Made by a program: the position numbers and the translations under genes
NCBI RefSeq assembly: GCF_022844465.1
Contig: NZ_JALHLP010000001.1
Span: 310,001-374,000, forward strand
Reading direction: 5' to 3'
Source of the DNA: Bradyrhizobium sp.
GTDB lineage: Bacteria > Pseudomonadota > Alphaproteobacteria > Rhizobiales > Xanthobacteraceae
Length of the DNA: 64,000 nt
Notes under the pieces: generated by a model
Told to the model about the DNA's origin: nothing
The model's database searches: none
Seen by the model: the letters and a program-made list of their open reading frames with translations, nothing else
Shown here: positions 24,544-32,727 of the stretch, piece after piece
Layout of the letters: every line of letters starts with the position of its first letter
Numbering within the stretch: the stretch's first letter is position 1

Positions 24544-24566
24544 TTGCAACTCATTTGCAACTGCAT
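24544..24566 (-). promoter_or_regulatory. candidate Mur (manganese) operator of mntH
   Basis: Two copies of TTGCAAC (24544-24550 and 24555-24561) are spaced exactly 11 bases, one helical turn, and are followed by TGCAT. Mur, the rhizobial Fur-type manganese regulator, is known to bind hexamer-like TTGCA repeats at mntH. The match is by eye. Confidence 0.55.
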
Positions 24567-24692
24567 CTAGCCTGCCGGCCCCTTAATACCCGAACTACCC
24601 CCTCCGGCCGGCCTGTCTGTCGGGAAGCGGGTGGGTTCGGCCGTCGGGATGCCGACAATGCCCGCAAAGCCGAATTTTCGAGGGAATTAGCC

Positions 24693-25943
24693 ATGTCCGC
24701 CACTACGCCGCGCCTGCCCGCGACCTTCAACCGCCTGGCCTGGTCCAACCTCGCGGCCCAATCGGCGGAGCAGATTGCGCTGGCCGCGGCCCCCATTGTC
24801 GCCGTGGTGCTGCTTGGGACCAACGAGGCCGGCGCCGGCCTGCTGCAGACCGCACTGACCTTGCCCTTCATCCTGTTCGCGATCCCCGCCGGGATGCTCG
24901 CCGACCGCATCTCGCGGCGGTCCCTGATGGCAGGCGCGGAAGCGCTGCGCGCCGCCGCGCTGGCTGCGATGCTGCTGCTGATCTGGCTGGGGGCGATGAC
25001 GCTGCCGTTACTGGCGCTGCTCGGCTTCGTCGCGGTGTGCGGCACCGTCGCCTACAGCGTGGCGGCGCCGGCGCTGGTGCCCGCGCTGGTCACCCCGCAG
25101 CAACTGCCCGCGGCCAATGCGCGGATCGAACTGGCGCGCACGGTGGCGTTCGCCGGCGGCCCCGCGCTCGGCGGCGTGCTGGTCGGATGGCTCGGCGCCG
25201 CCCCGGCGTTCGGATTTGCTGCCGCGCTATCGGTGGTCGCGGTCGTGCTGCTGTCAGGCATCCATGAGCCGGCGCGCGCGCCTGCGCCGCGCCGGCATCC
25301 ATGGCAGGACGTCAAGGAAGGTGCGGTGTTCGTGCTGCAGCACCCGTTGCTGCGACCGGTATTCATCACCCAGGTCATCTTCAACACCGCCTCGTTCCTG
25401 CTGCTCGCCGTGTTCGTGCCCTACGCGGTACGCCATCTCGGCCTGTCTGCCACCGGCGTCGGCGCGACGCTGGCGATGTACGGCGTCGGCATGGTGGCCG
25501 GCGCGCTCGCGGCAACGCGGGTGATGCGGAAAGTTGCGTTCGGCACCGTCATCGGCCTTGGCCCGGTTACCGGCTTCGTCGCCGCGACGGTGATGGCGCT
25601 GACCATCTTCATCCCTTCGCCGCTGCTGGCGGGTCTGAGCTTCTTCCTGCTCGGCGCCGGACCGATCCTGTGGGTGATCTCGACCGCGACGTTGCGGCAA
25701 TCGGTGACGCCGCCGTCGCTGATGGGACGTGTTTCCGCCATCAACATCCTGAGCTACGGCGCGCGCCCGCTCGGCTCCGCGCTCGGCGCCATTGTCGGCG
25801 GGCTGTATGGCGCCGAGGCGTGCCTCTATTTGGCGGCGGCGATCTTTGCGGTCCAGGCGCTGGTAATCTGGGTTTCGCCCGCCGTCGCGCTAGCGCGGCA
25901 GCCTGACATGGTCGGTGAGCCCAATACGTTGCGGGCACGCTGA
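24693..25943 (+). CDS. MFS transporter (EntS-like exporter family)
   Basis: A 416-residue major facilitator protein with 12 predicted helices. The start at 24693 follows an AGGGA ribosome site; the open frame extends to 24555 but that part is not membrane-like. The loop 2-3 motif ADRISRRSLMAGAEALRA is typical. The general layout resembles the enterobactin exporter EntS group (also called DUF894-type MFS). The substrate is unknown. Its promoter shares a region with mntH, so joint metal control is conceivable but unproven. Confidence 0.85.
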   Translation: MSATTPRLPATFNRLAWSNLAAQSAEQIALAAAPIVAVVLLGTNEAGAGLLQTALTLPFILFAIPAGMLADRISRRSLMAGAEALRAAALAAMLLLIWLGAMTLPLLALLGFVAVCGTVAYSVAAPALVPALVTPQQLPAANARIELARTVAFAGGPALGGVLVGWLGAAPAFGFAAALSVVAVVLLSGIHEPARAPAPRRHPWQDVKEGAVFVLQHPLLRPVFITQVIFNTASFLLLAVFVPYAVRHLGLSATGVGATLAMYGVGMVAGALAATRVMRKVAFGTVIGLGPVTGFVAATVMALTIFIPSPLLAGLSFFLLGAGPILWVISTATLRQSVTPPSLMGRVSAINILSYGARPLGSALGAIVGGLYGAEACLYLAAAIFAVQALVIWVSPAVALARQPDMVGEPNTLRAR

Positions 25944-25961
25944 GCGGCAAGCGCTGCAGGG

Positions 25962-26044
25962 ACGTCATTCCGGGGCGATGCGAAGCATCGAACCCGGAAT
26001 CTCGAGATTCCGGGTCTGGTGCTGCGCACCATCCCGGAATGACG
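25962..26044. repeat. CATTCCGGGG-type palindromic repeat
   Basis: Complete copy: cattccggggcgatgcg at the left, cgcaccatcccggaatgacg at the right, and a central perfect palindrome cccggaatctcgagattccg(gg). Nearly identical to 43391-43473. Confidence 0.82.
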
Positions 26045-26120
26045 GGTTCAACCTTGATGCCGCTTCCCCATCTCACTTTATATGATATACGTCATGTCAT
26101 TCAGAAGCCGGAACCCGTCC

Positions 26121-27335
26121 ATGACCGACCATATCGCCACGATCCATGCCAGTCCCCGTCCGGAGGCTTCTGTCACGGTGGCGCAGATCGCGGTGCTGGC
26201 GATGCTTGCCGCCAGCGGCACGCTCGCCACCAACATCCTGCTGCCGTCGCTGCCGCAGATGGCGGCGTCGCTGGCGGTCACCAGCGCCGCGGTGACCTCA
26301 GCCATCACGGTCTTCCTGGCGGTGTTCGCGTTCGGCCAGCTCGTGGTCGGGCCGATCTCGGATCGCTATGGCCGGCGCTGGCCAGTGTTGATCGGATTTG
26401 CGGTGTTCTTTGCCGGCAGCGTCTGGTGCGCCCTCGCCAGTGATTTGCCGAGCCTCTTATTCGGCCGCGTGATCCAGGCGGCGGGGGCCTGCGCCACCTC
26501 GGTGCTGTCCCGCGCCATCGCCCGCGACCTGTTCTCGGGCGCGGCGCTGGCGCGGGCAATGGCGCTGATCATGATCGCGATGGCGGCGGCTCCCGGCTTC
26601 TCGCCGCTGCTCGGCGGCGCGCTCGATCATTATTTCGGATGGCGGTCCGAATTCGTGCTGCTCGCGGCATTCGCCGCGTTCGGCGCCCTCGCCTACGCAA
26701 CCGTTTTCGGCGAGACCCACCTCGCGACGCGGACCCCGCTCGATCCCCTCGCGATCGCCAGGAATTACGTCGGCCTGATCGCCGACCGCCGCTTCGTGGT
26801 GCCGGCGGCGACCGTGAGCCTGATCATGGGCGGATTGTTCTCGACGTTCGCGGCCGCGCCGCGGGTGATGATCGAGGCGATGGGCTTCACGCCGATACAA
26901 CTCGGCCTGCTATTCGCTGGCACGGTTCTGATCGTGTTCGCGTCAGGCATGCTAGCGACCAGGCTGGCGCCGCGCTACGGGCTCGACCGTTCGATCCGGG
27001 GCGGCTTGTTCGCCGCCGCCGCCGGCGGCATCGCGATGCTGCTGGTTTCGCTGTACAGCTCGACCTTCCTGCCATACCTCGCGGCCATGAGCCTGTTCCT
27101 GCTCGGCATGGGCATCGTCAACCCGCTGGGGACCGCACAGGCGCTGTCGCCGTTCGGCGACAGGGCGGGCGCGGCATCCGCGCTGGTCGGCTTCTCGCAG
27201 ATGATGGCGGCCGCCATCGGCGTCTGGCTCTCAGCCACAATCTCGCCGGACGCGCTGTTCGCGCTCGGTGTGGTGCTGACGCTGTTTTCCCTGGTTGCCG
27301 TCGGCCTCTACGCGTTGCGGAGCCGGGCCCGCTAG
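26121..27335 (+). CDS. MFS multidrug exporter (Bcr/CflA family)
   Basis: A 404-residue 12-helix exporter of the drug:proton antiporter DHA1 Bcr/CflA group. Support: TLATNILLPSLPQMAASL in helix 1, loop 2-3 motif GPISDRYGRRWPVL, and the antiporter motif in helix 5 (MAAAPGFSPLLGGAL). The start at 26121 is the most likely, but ATGs at 26082 and 26094 are in frame. An AT-rich patch with ATGATATACGTCAT lies at 26083-26096. Its last four bases overlap the 3' end of a convergent small gene. Confidence 0.87.
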   Translation: MTDHIATIHASPRPEASVTVAQIAVLAMLAASGTLATNILLPSLPQMAASLAVTSAAVTSAITVFLAVFAFGQLVVGPISDRYGRRWPVLIGFAVFFAGSVWCALASDLPSLLFGRVIQAAGACATSVLSRAIARDLFSGAALARAMALIMIAMAAAPGFSPLLGGALDHYFGWRSEFVLLAAFAAFGALAYATVFGETHLATRTPLDPLAIARNYVGLIADRRFVVPAATVSLIMGGLFSTFAAAPRVMIEAMGFTPIQLGLLFAGTVLIVFASGMLATRLAPRYGLDRSIRGGLFAAAAGGIAMLLVSLYSSTFLPYLAAMSLFLLGMGIVNPLGTAQALSPFGDRAGAASALVGFSQMMAAAIGVWLSATISPDALFALGVVLTLFSLVAVGLYALRSRAR

Positions 27336-27547
27336 GGACGCATGAACATGAAATCCGTGCCGGGATCGCAATTCTCGGCGACAAAGCGCAGCTCCGCCTG
27401 GACGTCGGAGACTTCCCTGGTTTCGAGATACTTTGAGACAACCAGGCCCAGCAGCGCCCGGCAGACGCTGTCGTAGCCCGTCCCGGCACGCTCCGCCTCG
27501 GCGATGGCTGCTGAAAAGTGACGCGCGGCGATTTCGCTTGCTGACAT
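27332..27547 (-). CDS. small hypothetical protein
   Basis: A 71-residue, mostly helical protein (MSASEIAARHFSAAIAEAER). No family is recognised and no membrane segment or signal is present. It is convergent with the MFS gene, sharing four bases, and lies downstream of the arsenic cluster without overlapping it. Confidence 0.55.
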   Translation of the reverse strand: MSASEIAARHFSAAIAEAERAGTGYDSVCRALLGLVVSKYLETREVSDVQAELRFVAENCDPGTDFMFMRP

Positions 27548-27647
27548 CCCGAGATCCCATCTTCCATGCCAGCTTCTGCATGAAAAAGCCCGCGACGCCC
27601 TTGATCCCGATCAATACCGGCGAACTGACCAGTCCTCGATTGCGCGG

Positions 27648-28055
27648 TTACGGCTTGGCGCGCGTCGCCGCCGTGCCGTCTTCCTTGACAAAGGATGCGA
27701 CGGGGCGATCGAGCAGGTCGAGCACCAGCTCGGACGGACGGCACAGCCGCACGCCCTTGGGCGTCACCACGATCGGCCGGTTGATCAGGATCGGATGATC
27801 AAGCATGAAGTCGATCAGCTCGTCGTCGCTCCATTTCGGATCGGCGAGACCCAGTTCCGCATAGGGCGTTCCCTTCTCACGCAGCAGTGCGCGCACGGGG
27901 ATTGCCATCGCTCCGATCAATTCGACCAGCCGGGCGCGGCTTGGCGGCGATTTCAGGTACTCGATCACCTCAGGCGCCTCGCCGCTCTGCCGGATCATCG
28001 CCAGCGTGTTGCGCGAGGTGCCGCAGGCGGGATTGTGATAGATCGTGACGCTCAT
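27648..28055 (-). CDS. arsC: arsenate reductase, glutaredoxin-coupled ArsC type
   Basis: This 135-residue protein reduces arsenate to arsenite using glutathione and glutaredoxin. The catalytic Cys11 lies in YHNPACGTSRNTL, and the late ILINRPIVVTPKGVRLCRP segment is the family's Arg-rich arsenate pocket. The start overlaps the aquaporin stop codon by four bases (ATGA). It is the last gene of the leftward arsenic operon, and a second arsenate reductase of an unrelated fold lies two genes upstream. Confidence 0.92.
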   Translation of the reverse strand: MSVTIYHNPACGTSRNTLAMIRQSGEAPEVIEYLKSPPSRARLVELIGAMAIPVRALLREKGTPYAELGLADPKWSDDELIDFMLDHPILINRPIVVTPKGVRLCRPSELVLDLLDRPVASFVKEDGTAATRAKP

Positions 28056-28750
28056 GGCTGCGCCGCCTTGATCGTCGAGCGCGCCTCGCCGGCCCCGCGC
28101 AACAACCAGCCCATGAACGCCAGGGCAATGACCGCGCCGCAAAGTTCGGCCGCGATGAAGCCGGGAAGATCGGCGGGACGAATCCCTGAGAACGTGTTGG
28201 TCATCGAACGCGCAACGGCGACGGCGGGATTGGCGAACGAGGTCGAGGAGGTGAACCAGTAGGCCGCGGTGATATAAAGGCCGACCAGCCATGGCACCGC
28301 GGCGCGGTTGAACCTGATGCCGGCGAGGATGGTCGCGACCAGGCCGAAGGCAGCCACACCCTCGGCAAGCCATTGCGCGCCACCGCTTCGCACCTTCAGC
28401 GAGGCGTCGATCAGCGGCAGCGCGAACATCGCATGCGCCGTGATGGTCCCGGCGATCCCGCCGGCCACCTGGGCGACTGAGTAAAGCAGCGCGTCGCGCG
28501 GGGCCAACTCGCGTTTGAGCGCAAACACCAGCGACACCGCCGGGTTGAAATGCGCCCCCGAAATCGGCCCGAGAATGGTGATGAGAACCACCAGGATCGC
28601 CCCGGTCGGCAAGGTATTGCCAAGCAGCGCCAGCGCCACATCCTTGGTCAGGGTTTCGGCCATGATGCCGGAGCCGACCACGGTTGCGACCAGTATCGCG
28701 GTGCCCAGCGCTTCGGCCGCGAGCCGGCGCGGCAAATCGAATTCCTGCAT
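28052..28750 (-). CDS. aqpS: aquaglyceroporin of the arsenic operon (AqpS type)
   Basis: The 232-residue channel probably lets arsenite leave the cell down its gradient, as shown for AqpS in Sinorhizobium. Six helices and both half-helix motifs are visible: GAHFNPAVS and SFANPAVAVAR, both NPA boxes intact. The start ATG at 28750 shares one base with the stop codon of the upstream reductase gene (TGATG), and its own stop overlaps arsC. The operon has no ArsB or Acr3 pump, so this channel is the obvious exit route for arsenite. Confidence 0.9.
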   Translation of the reverse strand: MQEFDLPRRLAAEALGTAILVATVVGSGIMAETLTKDVALALLGNTLPTGAILVVLITILGPISGAHFNPAVSLVFALKRELAPRDALLYSVAQVAGGIAGTITAHAMFALPLIDASLKVRSGGAQWLAEGVAAFGLVATILAGIRFNRAAVPWLVGLYITAAYWFTSSTSFANPAVAVARSMTNTFSGIRPADLPGFIAAELCGAVIALAFMGWLLRGAGEARSTIKAAQP

Positions 28751-29277
28751 CAGCCCGCCTTGTGCTGGTTGGAGGTGGAGCCGTCGATCCGGCCAATGTC
28801 GCGCAACCGCGTCCCGAGCGACAGGCGATCGATACTCCCCAGCGGCAGGCTCGTGAACGCGGCAATACGATTGCTGAGATAACGAAAGGCTGCGACGAAG
28901 GCCGCTTCCTTTTCGATATCGGTACCTTCGACCGCCGCCGGGTCCTCGATGCCCCAATGCGCCGTCATCGGCTGTCCAGGCCATACAGGGCAGGATTCGC
29001 CGGCGGCGTTGTCGCAAACCGTGAACACGAAATCCATCACCGGCGCGTCGCTGCGCGCGAACTCTTCCCAGCTCTTCGAGCGCAAACCGTCGGTCGGGTA
29101 TTCGAGGCGGTTCAGCACCTTGATCGCAAACGGATTGATCGTCCCCTTCGGCTGGCTGCCGGCGGAGAAAGCGCGAAAGTTGCGGGAGCCGTCCTTGCGC
29201 AGGATCGATTCGGCGAGGATCGAACGGGCGGTGTTTCCGGTGCAAAGGAACAGGACGTTGTAAACGCGTTCAGGCAT
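28750..29277 (-). CDS. arsenate reductase, low-molecular-weight phosphatase type
   Basis: A 175-residue protein of the LMW protein-tyrosine-phosphatase fold, the fold of thioredoxin-coupled ArsC. The P-loop CX5R is CTGNTAR with Cys12 and Arg18. Cys88 and Cys96 in VCDNAAGESCP fit the redox Cys pair of the thioredoxin-linked enzymes, which argues for arsenate reduction and against a plain phosphatase. It overlaps arsR1 by eight bases. Confidence 0.87.
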   Translation of the reverse strand: MPERVYNVLFLCTGNTARSILAESILRKDGSRNFRAFSAGSQPKGTINPFAIKVLNRLEYPTDGLRSKSWEEFARSDAPVMDFVFTVCDNAAGESCPVWPGQPMTAHWGIEDPAAVEGTDIEKEAAFVAAFRYLSNRIAAFTSLPLGSIDRLSLGTRLRDIGRIDGSTSNQHKAG

Positions 29278-29632
29278 TCGCCTTCCTCCTCGGCTTCGGC
29301 GGACAACAGGGCGTGAGGTCTTCGATCAGGGGACCGCAAATCTCGGGGCGTCCGTTGCAGCAATCCCGCAGCATGAACAGCACGACAGACTGGAAGGCCT
29401 TGAGATCGGCGCGATAGACGATCGAGCGGCCATGACGGCGCGCCGTCACCAGCCGGGCGCGGGACAAGACCGCCAGATGCGACGACATGGTGTTCTGCGG
29501 CACCGCGAGCGCGCGGGCCAGGTCACCGGCGGCCAACCCCTCCGGCTCGTGCCTTGCCAGCAGGCGAAACACATCGAGCCGGGTCGATTGAGCCAGCGCC
29601 GCCAGCGCCAGGATGGCTTGTTCCGATTCCAT
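29270..29632 (-). CDS. arsR: ArsR-family arsenic repressor (arsR1)
   Basis: This 120-residue winged-helix protein should repress the leftward arsenic operon and release DNA on binding arsenite. The HTH is seen as AVPQNTMSSHLAVLSRARLV. Candidate metalloid ligands are in the C-terminal part: Cys91, Cys92, Cys99, Cys109 and Cys110. An inverted repeat overlaps the start codon (29631-29652), consistent with autoregulation. It is the first gene of the four-gene operon. Confidence 0.92.
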   Translation of the reverse strand: MESEQAILALAALAQSTRLDVFRLLARHEPEGLAAGDLARALAVPQNTMSSHLAVLSRARLVTARRHGRSIVYRADLKAFQSVVLFMLRDCCNGRPEICGPLIEDLTPCCPPKPRRKANA

Positions 29633-29652
29633 ATATCTGGATATATCGATAT
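29631..29652 (-). promoter_or_regulatory. candidate ArsR1 operator
   Basis: ATATATC-TG-GATATAT (29631-29646) is a perfect inverted repeat overlapping the arsR1 start codon, and ATATCGATAT (29643-29652) is a second palindrome. ArsR sites in rhizobia are similarly AT-rich. No experimental support is available here. Confidence 0.55.
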
Positions 29653-29708
29653 GTTGCGCTTCCTGTCAATCCGGCGCAACGAGGCTCAGGGGTCGCTACC
29701 AAGATCAC

Positions 29709-29730
29709 TATTTCGATAATTCCGGAAATA
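29709..29730 (+). promoter_or_regulatory. candidate ArsR2 operator
   Basis: TATTTC (29709-29714) and GAAATA (29725-29730) form an inverted repeat with a ten-base spacer, 39 bases upstream of the arsR2 start. The motif differs from the ArsR1 repeat, which suggests separate control of the two arms. Confidence 0.4.
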
Positions 29731-29768
29731 ATGTTGACGGAGCCGGGTTCGCCTGACACATTGCCTGC

Positions 29769-30086
29769 ATGAAACTCGACGATGCCGCCACCCGCCTCGA
29801 AGCGCTGGGCAACCCGACCCGGCTCAGGATCTACCGCGCGCTGATCCGCGCCGGCGGCGCCGGCCTTGCGGTCGGCCGTTTGCAGGACAAACTGAAAATC
29901 GCGCCCTCCACCCTCTCGCATCATATCAAGGCGCTGGTGGTGGCGGGCCTTGTCACCCAGGTTCGGGATGCGACCACGCTGATCTGCCACGCCAACTACG
30001 AAGTGATGCGGGAACTGGTCGGCTTCCTGGTCGCGGAATGCTGCGCCGAAAGCGCCGAAGACAAGGAAGCCAAGACGGCGGCATGA
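29769..30086 (+). CDS. ArsR-family regulator (arsR2)
   Basis: A 105-residue winged-helix regulator with HTH in KIAPSTLSHHIKALVVAGLV. Possible metalloid ligands are Cys73 and the vicinal pair Cys91-Cys92 near the C-terminus (AECCAES). It leads the rightward module and ends 54 bases before the flavoprotein gene. Sequence and Cys layout differ from arsR1, so it may sense a different species, for example a trivalent organoarsenical or antimonite. That specificity is inferred. Confidence 0.9.
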   Translation: MKLDDAATRLEALGNPTRLRIYRALIRAGGAGLAVGRLQDKLKIAPSTLSHHIKALVVAGLVTQVRDATTLICHANYEVMRELVGFLVAECCAESAEDKEAKTAA

Positions 30087-30140
30087 GCGCCATCGCTTGC
30101 GATCCATATTTCGATCTTTCCGGTTTCACGGGAGAACGTC

Positions 30141-31511
30141 ATGAGCAAAACCAAAACCGTTGCAATCATCGGAGCCGGGCCGGTTGGCCTCGCCGCCGCC
30201 GCCCATGTCCTGGAGCGCGGCCTCGTTCCGATGGTGCTGGAAGCCGGCGAAAACGTCGGCCACGCCATGCGGCAATGGGGCCACGTTCAAATGTTCTCGC
30301 CGTGGGAATACAATATTGACAAGGCGGCGGCGCGCCTGCTGGCTACTACGGGGTGGAATTCTCCCGAACCCGGCAAGTACCCGACCGGCGCGGAGATGGT
30401 GGAGCGCTATCTCGACCCGCTCGCCAACAGCACCGCGCTCAAGCCTTGTATCCGTACCTCGAGCCGCGTCACCGGCATCAGCCGCGCCGGCTTCGACAAG
30501 CTGAAGACCCAGGGCCGCGAAACCGCGCCGTTCGAGATCCGGTACCAGAACGGGAAAGGTCCCGAAGTCGTCAAGGCCGACGCGGTCATCGACATATCCG
30601 GCACCTGGCATTCGCCCAACCCGGCCGGCGCCAACGGCCTGCCCGCCATCGGTGAGACCGAGGCCGCAGACCGGATCGCCTACGGCATGCCTGACGTGCT
30701 GGGCAAAGACCGCGCCCGCTATGCCGGCAAGACCGTCGCCGTGCTCGGCGCCGGTCATTCCGCGATCGGCACCCTGACCGATCTGGCGAAACTCGCAACA
30801 GAGGTGCCGGAAACCCGACCGATCTGGCTGTTGCGGGGAAGCGATCCGGCCAAGGCCTTTGGCGGCGGCGCCAACGACAAGCTGGTGGCCCGCGGCGAGC
30901 TCGGCACGGCCTTCGCCGCGCTGGTGGCGGCTGGCCGGATCAAGCTGGAAAGCGAATTTCGGGTTTCGCATATCATGGCCGACGGTGCTCGCCTCGTCGT
31001 CGGCGCCATATCGGGTTGCCGCTTCCGCCGCGCCGTGGTCGACGAACTGATCGTGGCCACGGGTTTTCGCCCTGAACTCGATTTCGTCCGCGAACTGCGC
31101 ATCCGGCTCGACCCGGCCATCGAGTGTCCGGTCGCGCTGGCACCGCTGATCGATCCCAACGAGCATAGCTGCGGCACCGTGCGGCCGCATGGCGCGCGTG
31201 AGTTGGCGCAGGACGAACCGGGCTTCTATTTCGCCGGCATGAAATCCTACGGCCGCGCGCCAACCTTCCTGATGCTCACGGGATACGAGCAGGTGCGTTC
31301 GGTCACAGCCGACATCGCCGGTGACCGCACCGCCGCCGAGCGGGTCGAACTGGTGCTGCCCGAGACCGGCGTCTGCAGCCGACCGGTGGCGCCAGATGCC
31401 GGCAATTGCTGCGGCGGCCCTGCATTATCGGATGTTGACGCCTGTTGCGTCGCGGATGCACAAGCAAAGCAGGACGGCAAGACCGGCTGCGGGTGCGCGT
31501 CCCCATCGTAA
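30141..31511 (+). CDS. FAD/NAD(P)-dependent monooxygenase-like protein with Cys-rich tail (ArsO-like)
   Basis: A 456-residue flavoprotein. The FAD fold is IIGAGPVGLAAAAHVLERG (residues 9-27) and the NAD(P) fold is VAVLGAGHSAIG around residue 198. IDISGTWHSPNP and ATGFRPELDF resemble motifs of flavin-containing monooxygenases. The last 45 residues are unusual: seven cysteines (412, 423, 424, 435, 436, 450, 452) with two CC pairs and a CGC end, in a Gly/Ala/Asp-rich context suited to metalloid binding. Flavoproteins called ArsO occur in some arsenic clusters. The substrate is unknown. A good GGGAGAAC ribosome site precedes the ATG. Confidence 0.82.
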   Translation: MSKTKTVAIIGAGPVGLAAAAHVLERGLVPMVLEAGENVGHAMRQWGHVQMFSPWEYNIDKAAARLLATTGWNSPEPGKYPTGAEMVERYLDPLANSTALKPCIRTSSRVTGISRAGFDKLKTQGRETAPFEIRYQNGKGPEVVKADAVIDISGTWHSPNPAGANGLPAIGETEAADRIAYGMPDVLGKDRARYAGKTVAVLGAGHSAIGTLTDLAKLATEVPETRPIWLLRGSDPAKAFGGGANDKLVARGELGTAFAALVAAGRIKLESEFRVSHIMADGARLVVGAISGCRFRRAVVDELIVATGFRPELDFVRELRIRLDPAIECPVALAPLIDPNEHSCGTVRPHGARELAQDEPGFYFAGMKSYGRAPTFLMLTGYEQVRSVTADIAGDRTAAERVELVLPETGVCSRPVAPDAGNCCGGPALSDVDACCVADAQAKQDGKTGCGCASPS

Positions 31512-32727
31512 GGGAGTAAGCGGTATCGCGCTGGAAGGTCGCTCTGTCATCGTCGCGATCTGCCTGGGGCAGCTTGGCAGCTTGCTTCCGCATGTCGTCG
31601 TGCCTTCCATCCTTGCCGCGTTCCTGATTCCGGAATGGCAACTGAGCGGCGCCCAGGCCGGCGCGCTGGCGGGCGCGGGCGCAGCCGGCTACATGCTGGC
31701 CGTGCCTGTGCTGGCGACGCTGACCGACCGCATCGATGCCCGCAAAATTCTGATCGTGGGCTCTGCGGTCAGCGCGCTCGGCACTTTGCTGTTCGGCATG
31801 TTCGCCACGGGGCTTTGGTCGGGCGTCCTGTTCAACGCCGTCGCAGGCGTCGGCTTTGCCGGCGCCTATATGCCGGGCCTCAAGGCGCTGACCGATCGTC
31901 TTGCGCCGGGCGATTCCTCCCGCGCCATCACGCTCTACACCTCGAGCTTCTCGCTCGGCGTCGGCCTGTCGTTCCTGGTTGCGCAACTCGCCGCCGAAGC
32001 ATGGGGCTGGCGCAGCGCATTCTTTGTCACCGCCGCCGGGCCGCTGGTAATGCTCACGGTCTGCTTCCTGCTGCGGCCGGTGGAGCCAAAGCCGGCGGCG
32101 GGGCGATTGCTCGATTTCGCGCCGGTGTTCGGCAATCGCAGCGCGATGGGGTTTGTACTTGGCTATGGCGCGCATTGTTTCGAACTCTACGGCATCCGGA
32201 CCTGGATCGTCGCGTTCTGGACCTTTGTCTCGCTTAAAAATTCCGACGCCTCGATTCTGACGCCGATTTTCGTGAGCGTGCTTTTCTCGCTGCTGGCCAT
32301 GCCCGCCAGCATTCTCGGCAACGAGTTCGCGCTCCGGTTCGGCCGCCACCGCGCGATCACGGCGGTCATGCTCACCTCCGCGGCCGTAGCACTCCTGATC
32401 AGCGCATTCGCCGACACATCGCCATGGCTGCTGCTGGTCTTGGTGCTGGTCTATGCCATCACCGTTCCCGCCGATTCCGGCGCGTTGACCTCGGGCATGT
32501 CAATGGCGGCGGATCCGCGACATCGCGGGGCGACCATGGCGATGCATTCGACGATCGGCTTCAGCCTGTCCGCGCTGGGCGCGTGGGCCGTCGGGGTCGC
32601 GCTTGATGCCGCGGGCGGGCCGCAGAGCCCGTCAGCCTGGATGGCAGCGTTCTCGGTGCTGGCGGCGGGGATCCTGCTCGGTCCGCTGGCGCTCTACTGG
32701 TCCCGGAGAGAGGCGTCGCAGCCGTGA
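31456..32727 (+). CDS. MFS transporter of the arsR2 module (first)
   Basis: A 12-helix major facilitator protein. As written from the first ATG it has 423 residues and overlaps the flavoprotein gene by 56 bases. The first 23 residues are polar and look non-native. A strong ribosome site AAGGGAG (31510-31516) is placed eight bases before an in-frame ATC (31525) and 14 before CTG (31531), so the real start may be non-AUG, giving about 400 residues that begin IALEGRSVIVAICLG. The second MFS gene overlaps its end by four bases. Substrate unknown; export of an oxidised or organic arsenical would fit. Confidence 0.78.
   Translation: MHKQSRTARPAAGARPHRKGVSGIALEGRSVIVAICLGQLGSLLPHVVVPSILAAFLIPEWQLSGAQAGALAGAGAAGYMLAVPVLATLTDRIDARKILIVGSAVSALGTLLFGMFATGLWSGVLFNAVAGVGFAGAYMPGLKALTDRLAPGDSSRAITLYTSSFSLGVGLSFLVAQLAAEAWGWRSAFFVTAAGPLVMLTVCFLLRPVEPKPAAGRLLDFAPVFGNRSAMGFVLGYGAHCFELYGIRTWIVAFWTFVSLKNSDASILTPIFVSVLFSLLAMPASILGNEFALRFGRHRAITAVMLTSAAVALLISAFADTSPWLLLVLVLVYAITVPADSGALTSGMSMAADPRHRGATMAMHSTIGFSLSALGAWAVGVALDAAGGPQSPSAWMAAFSVLAAGILLGPLALYWSRREASQP

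Noticed and set aside
26080..26100. ATGATATACGTCAT as an operator for the Bcr/CflA gene
   Set aside because: The symmetry is partial and no regulator gene is adjacent, so it is only mentioned with the gene.
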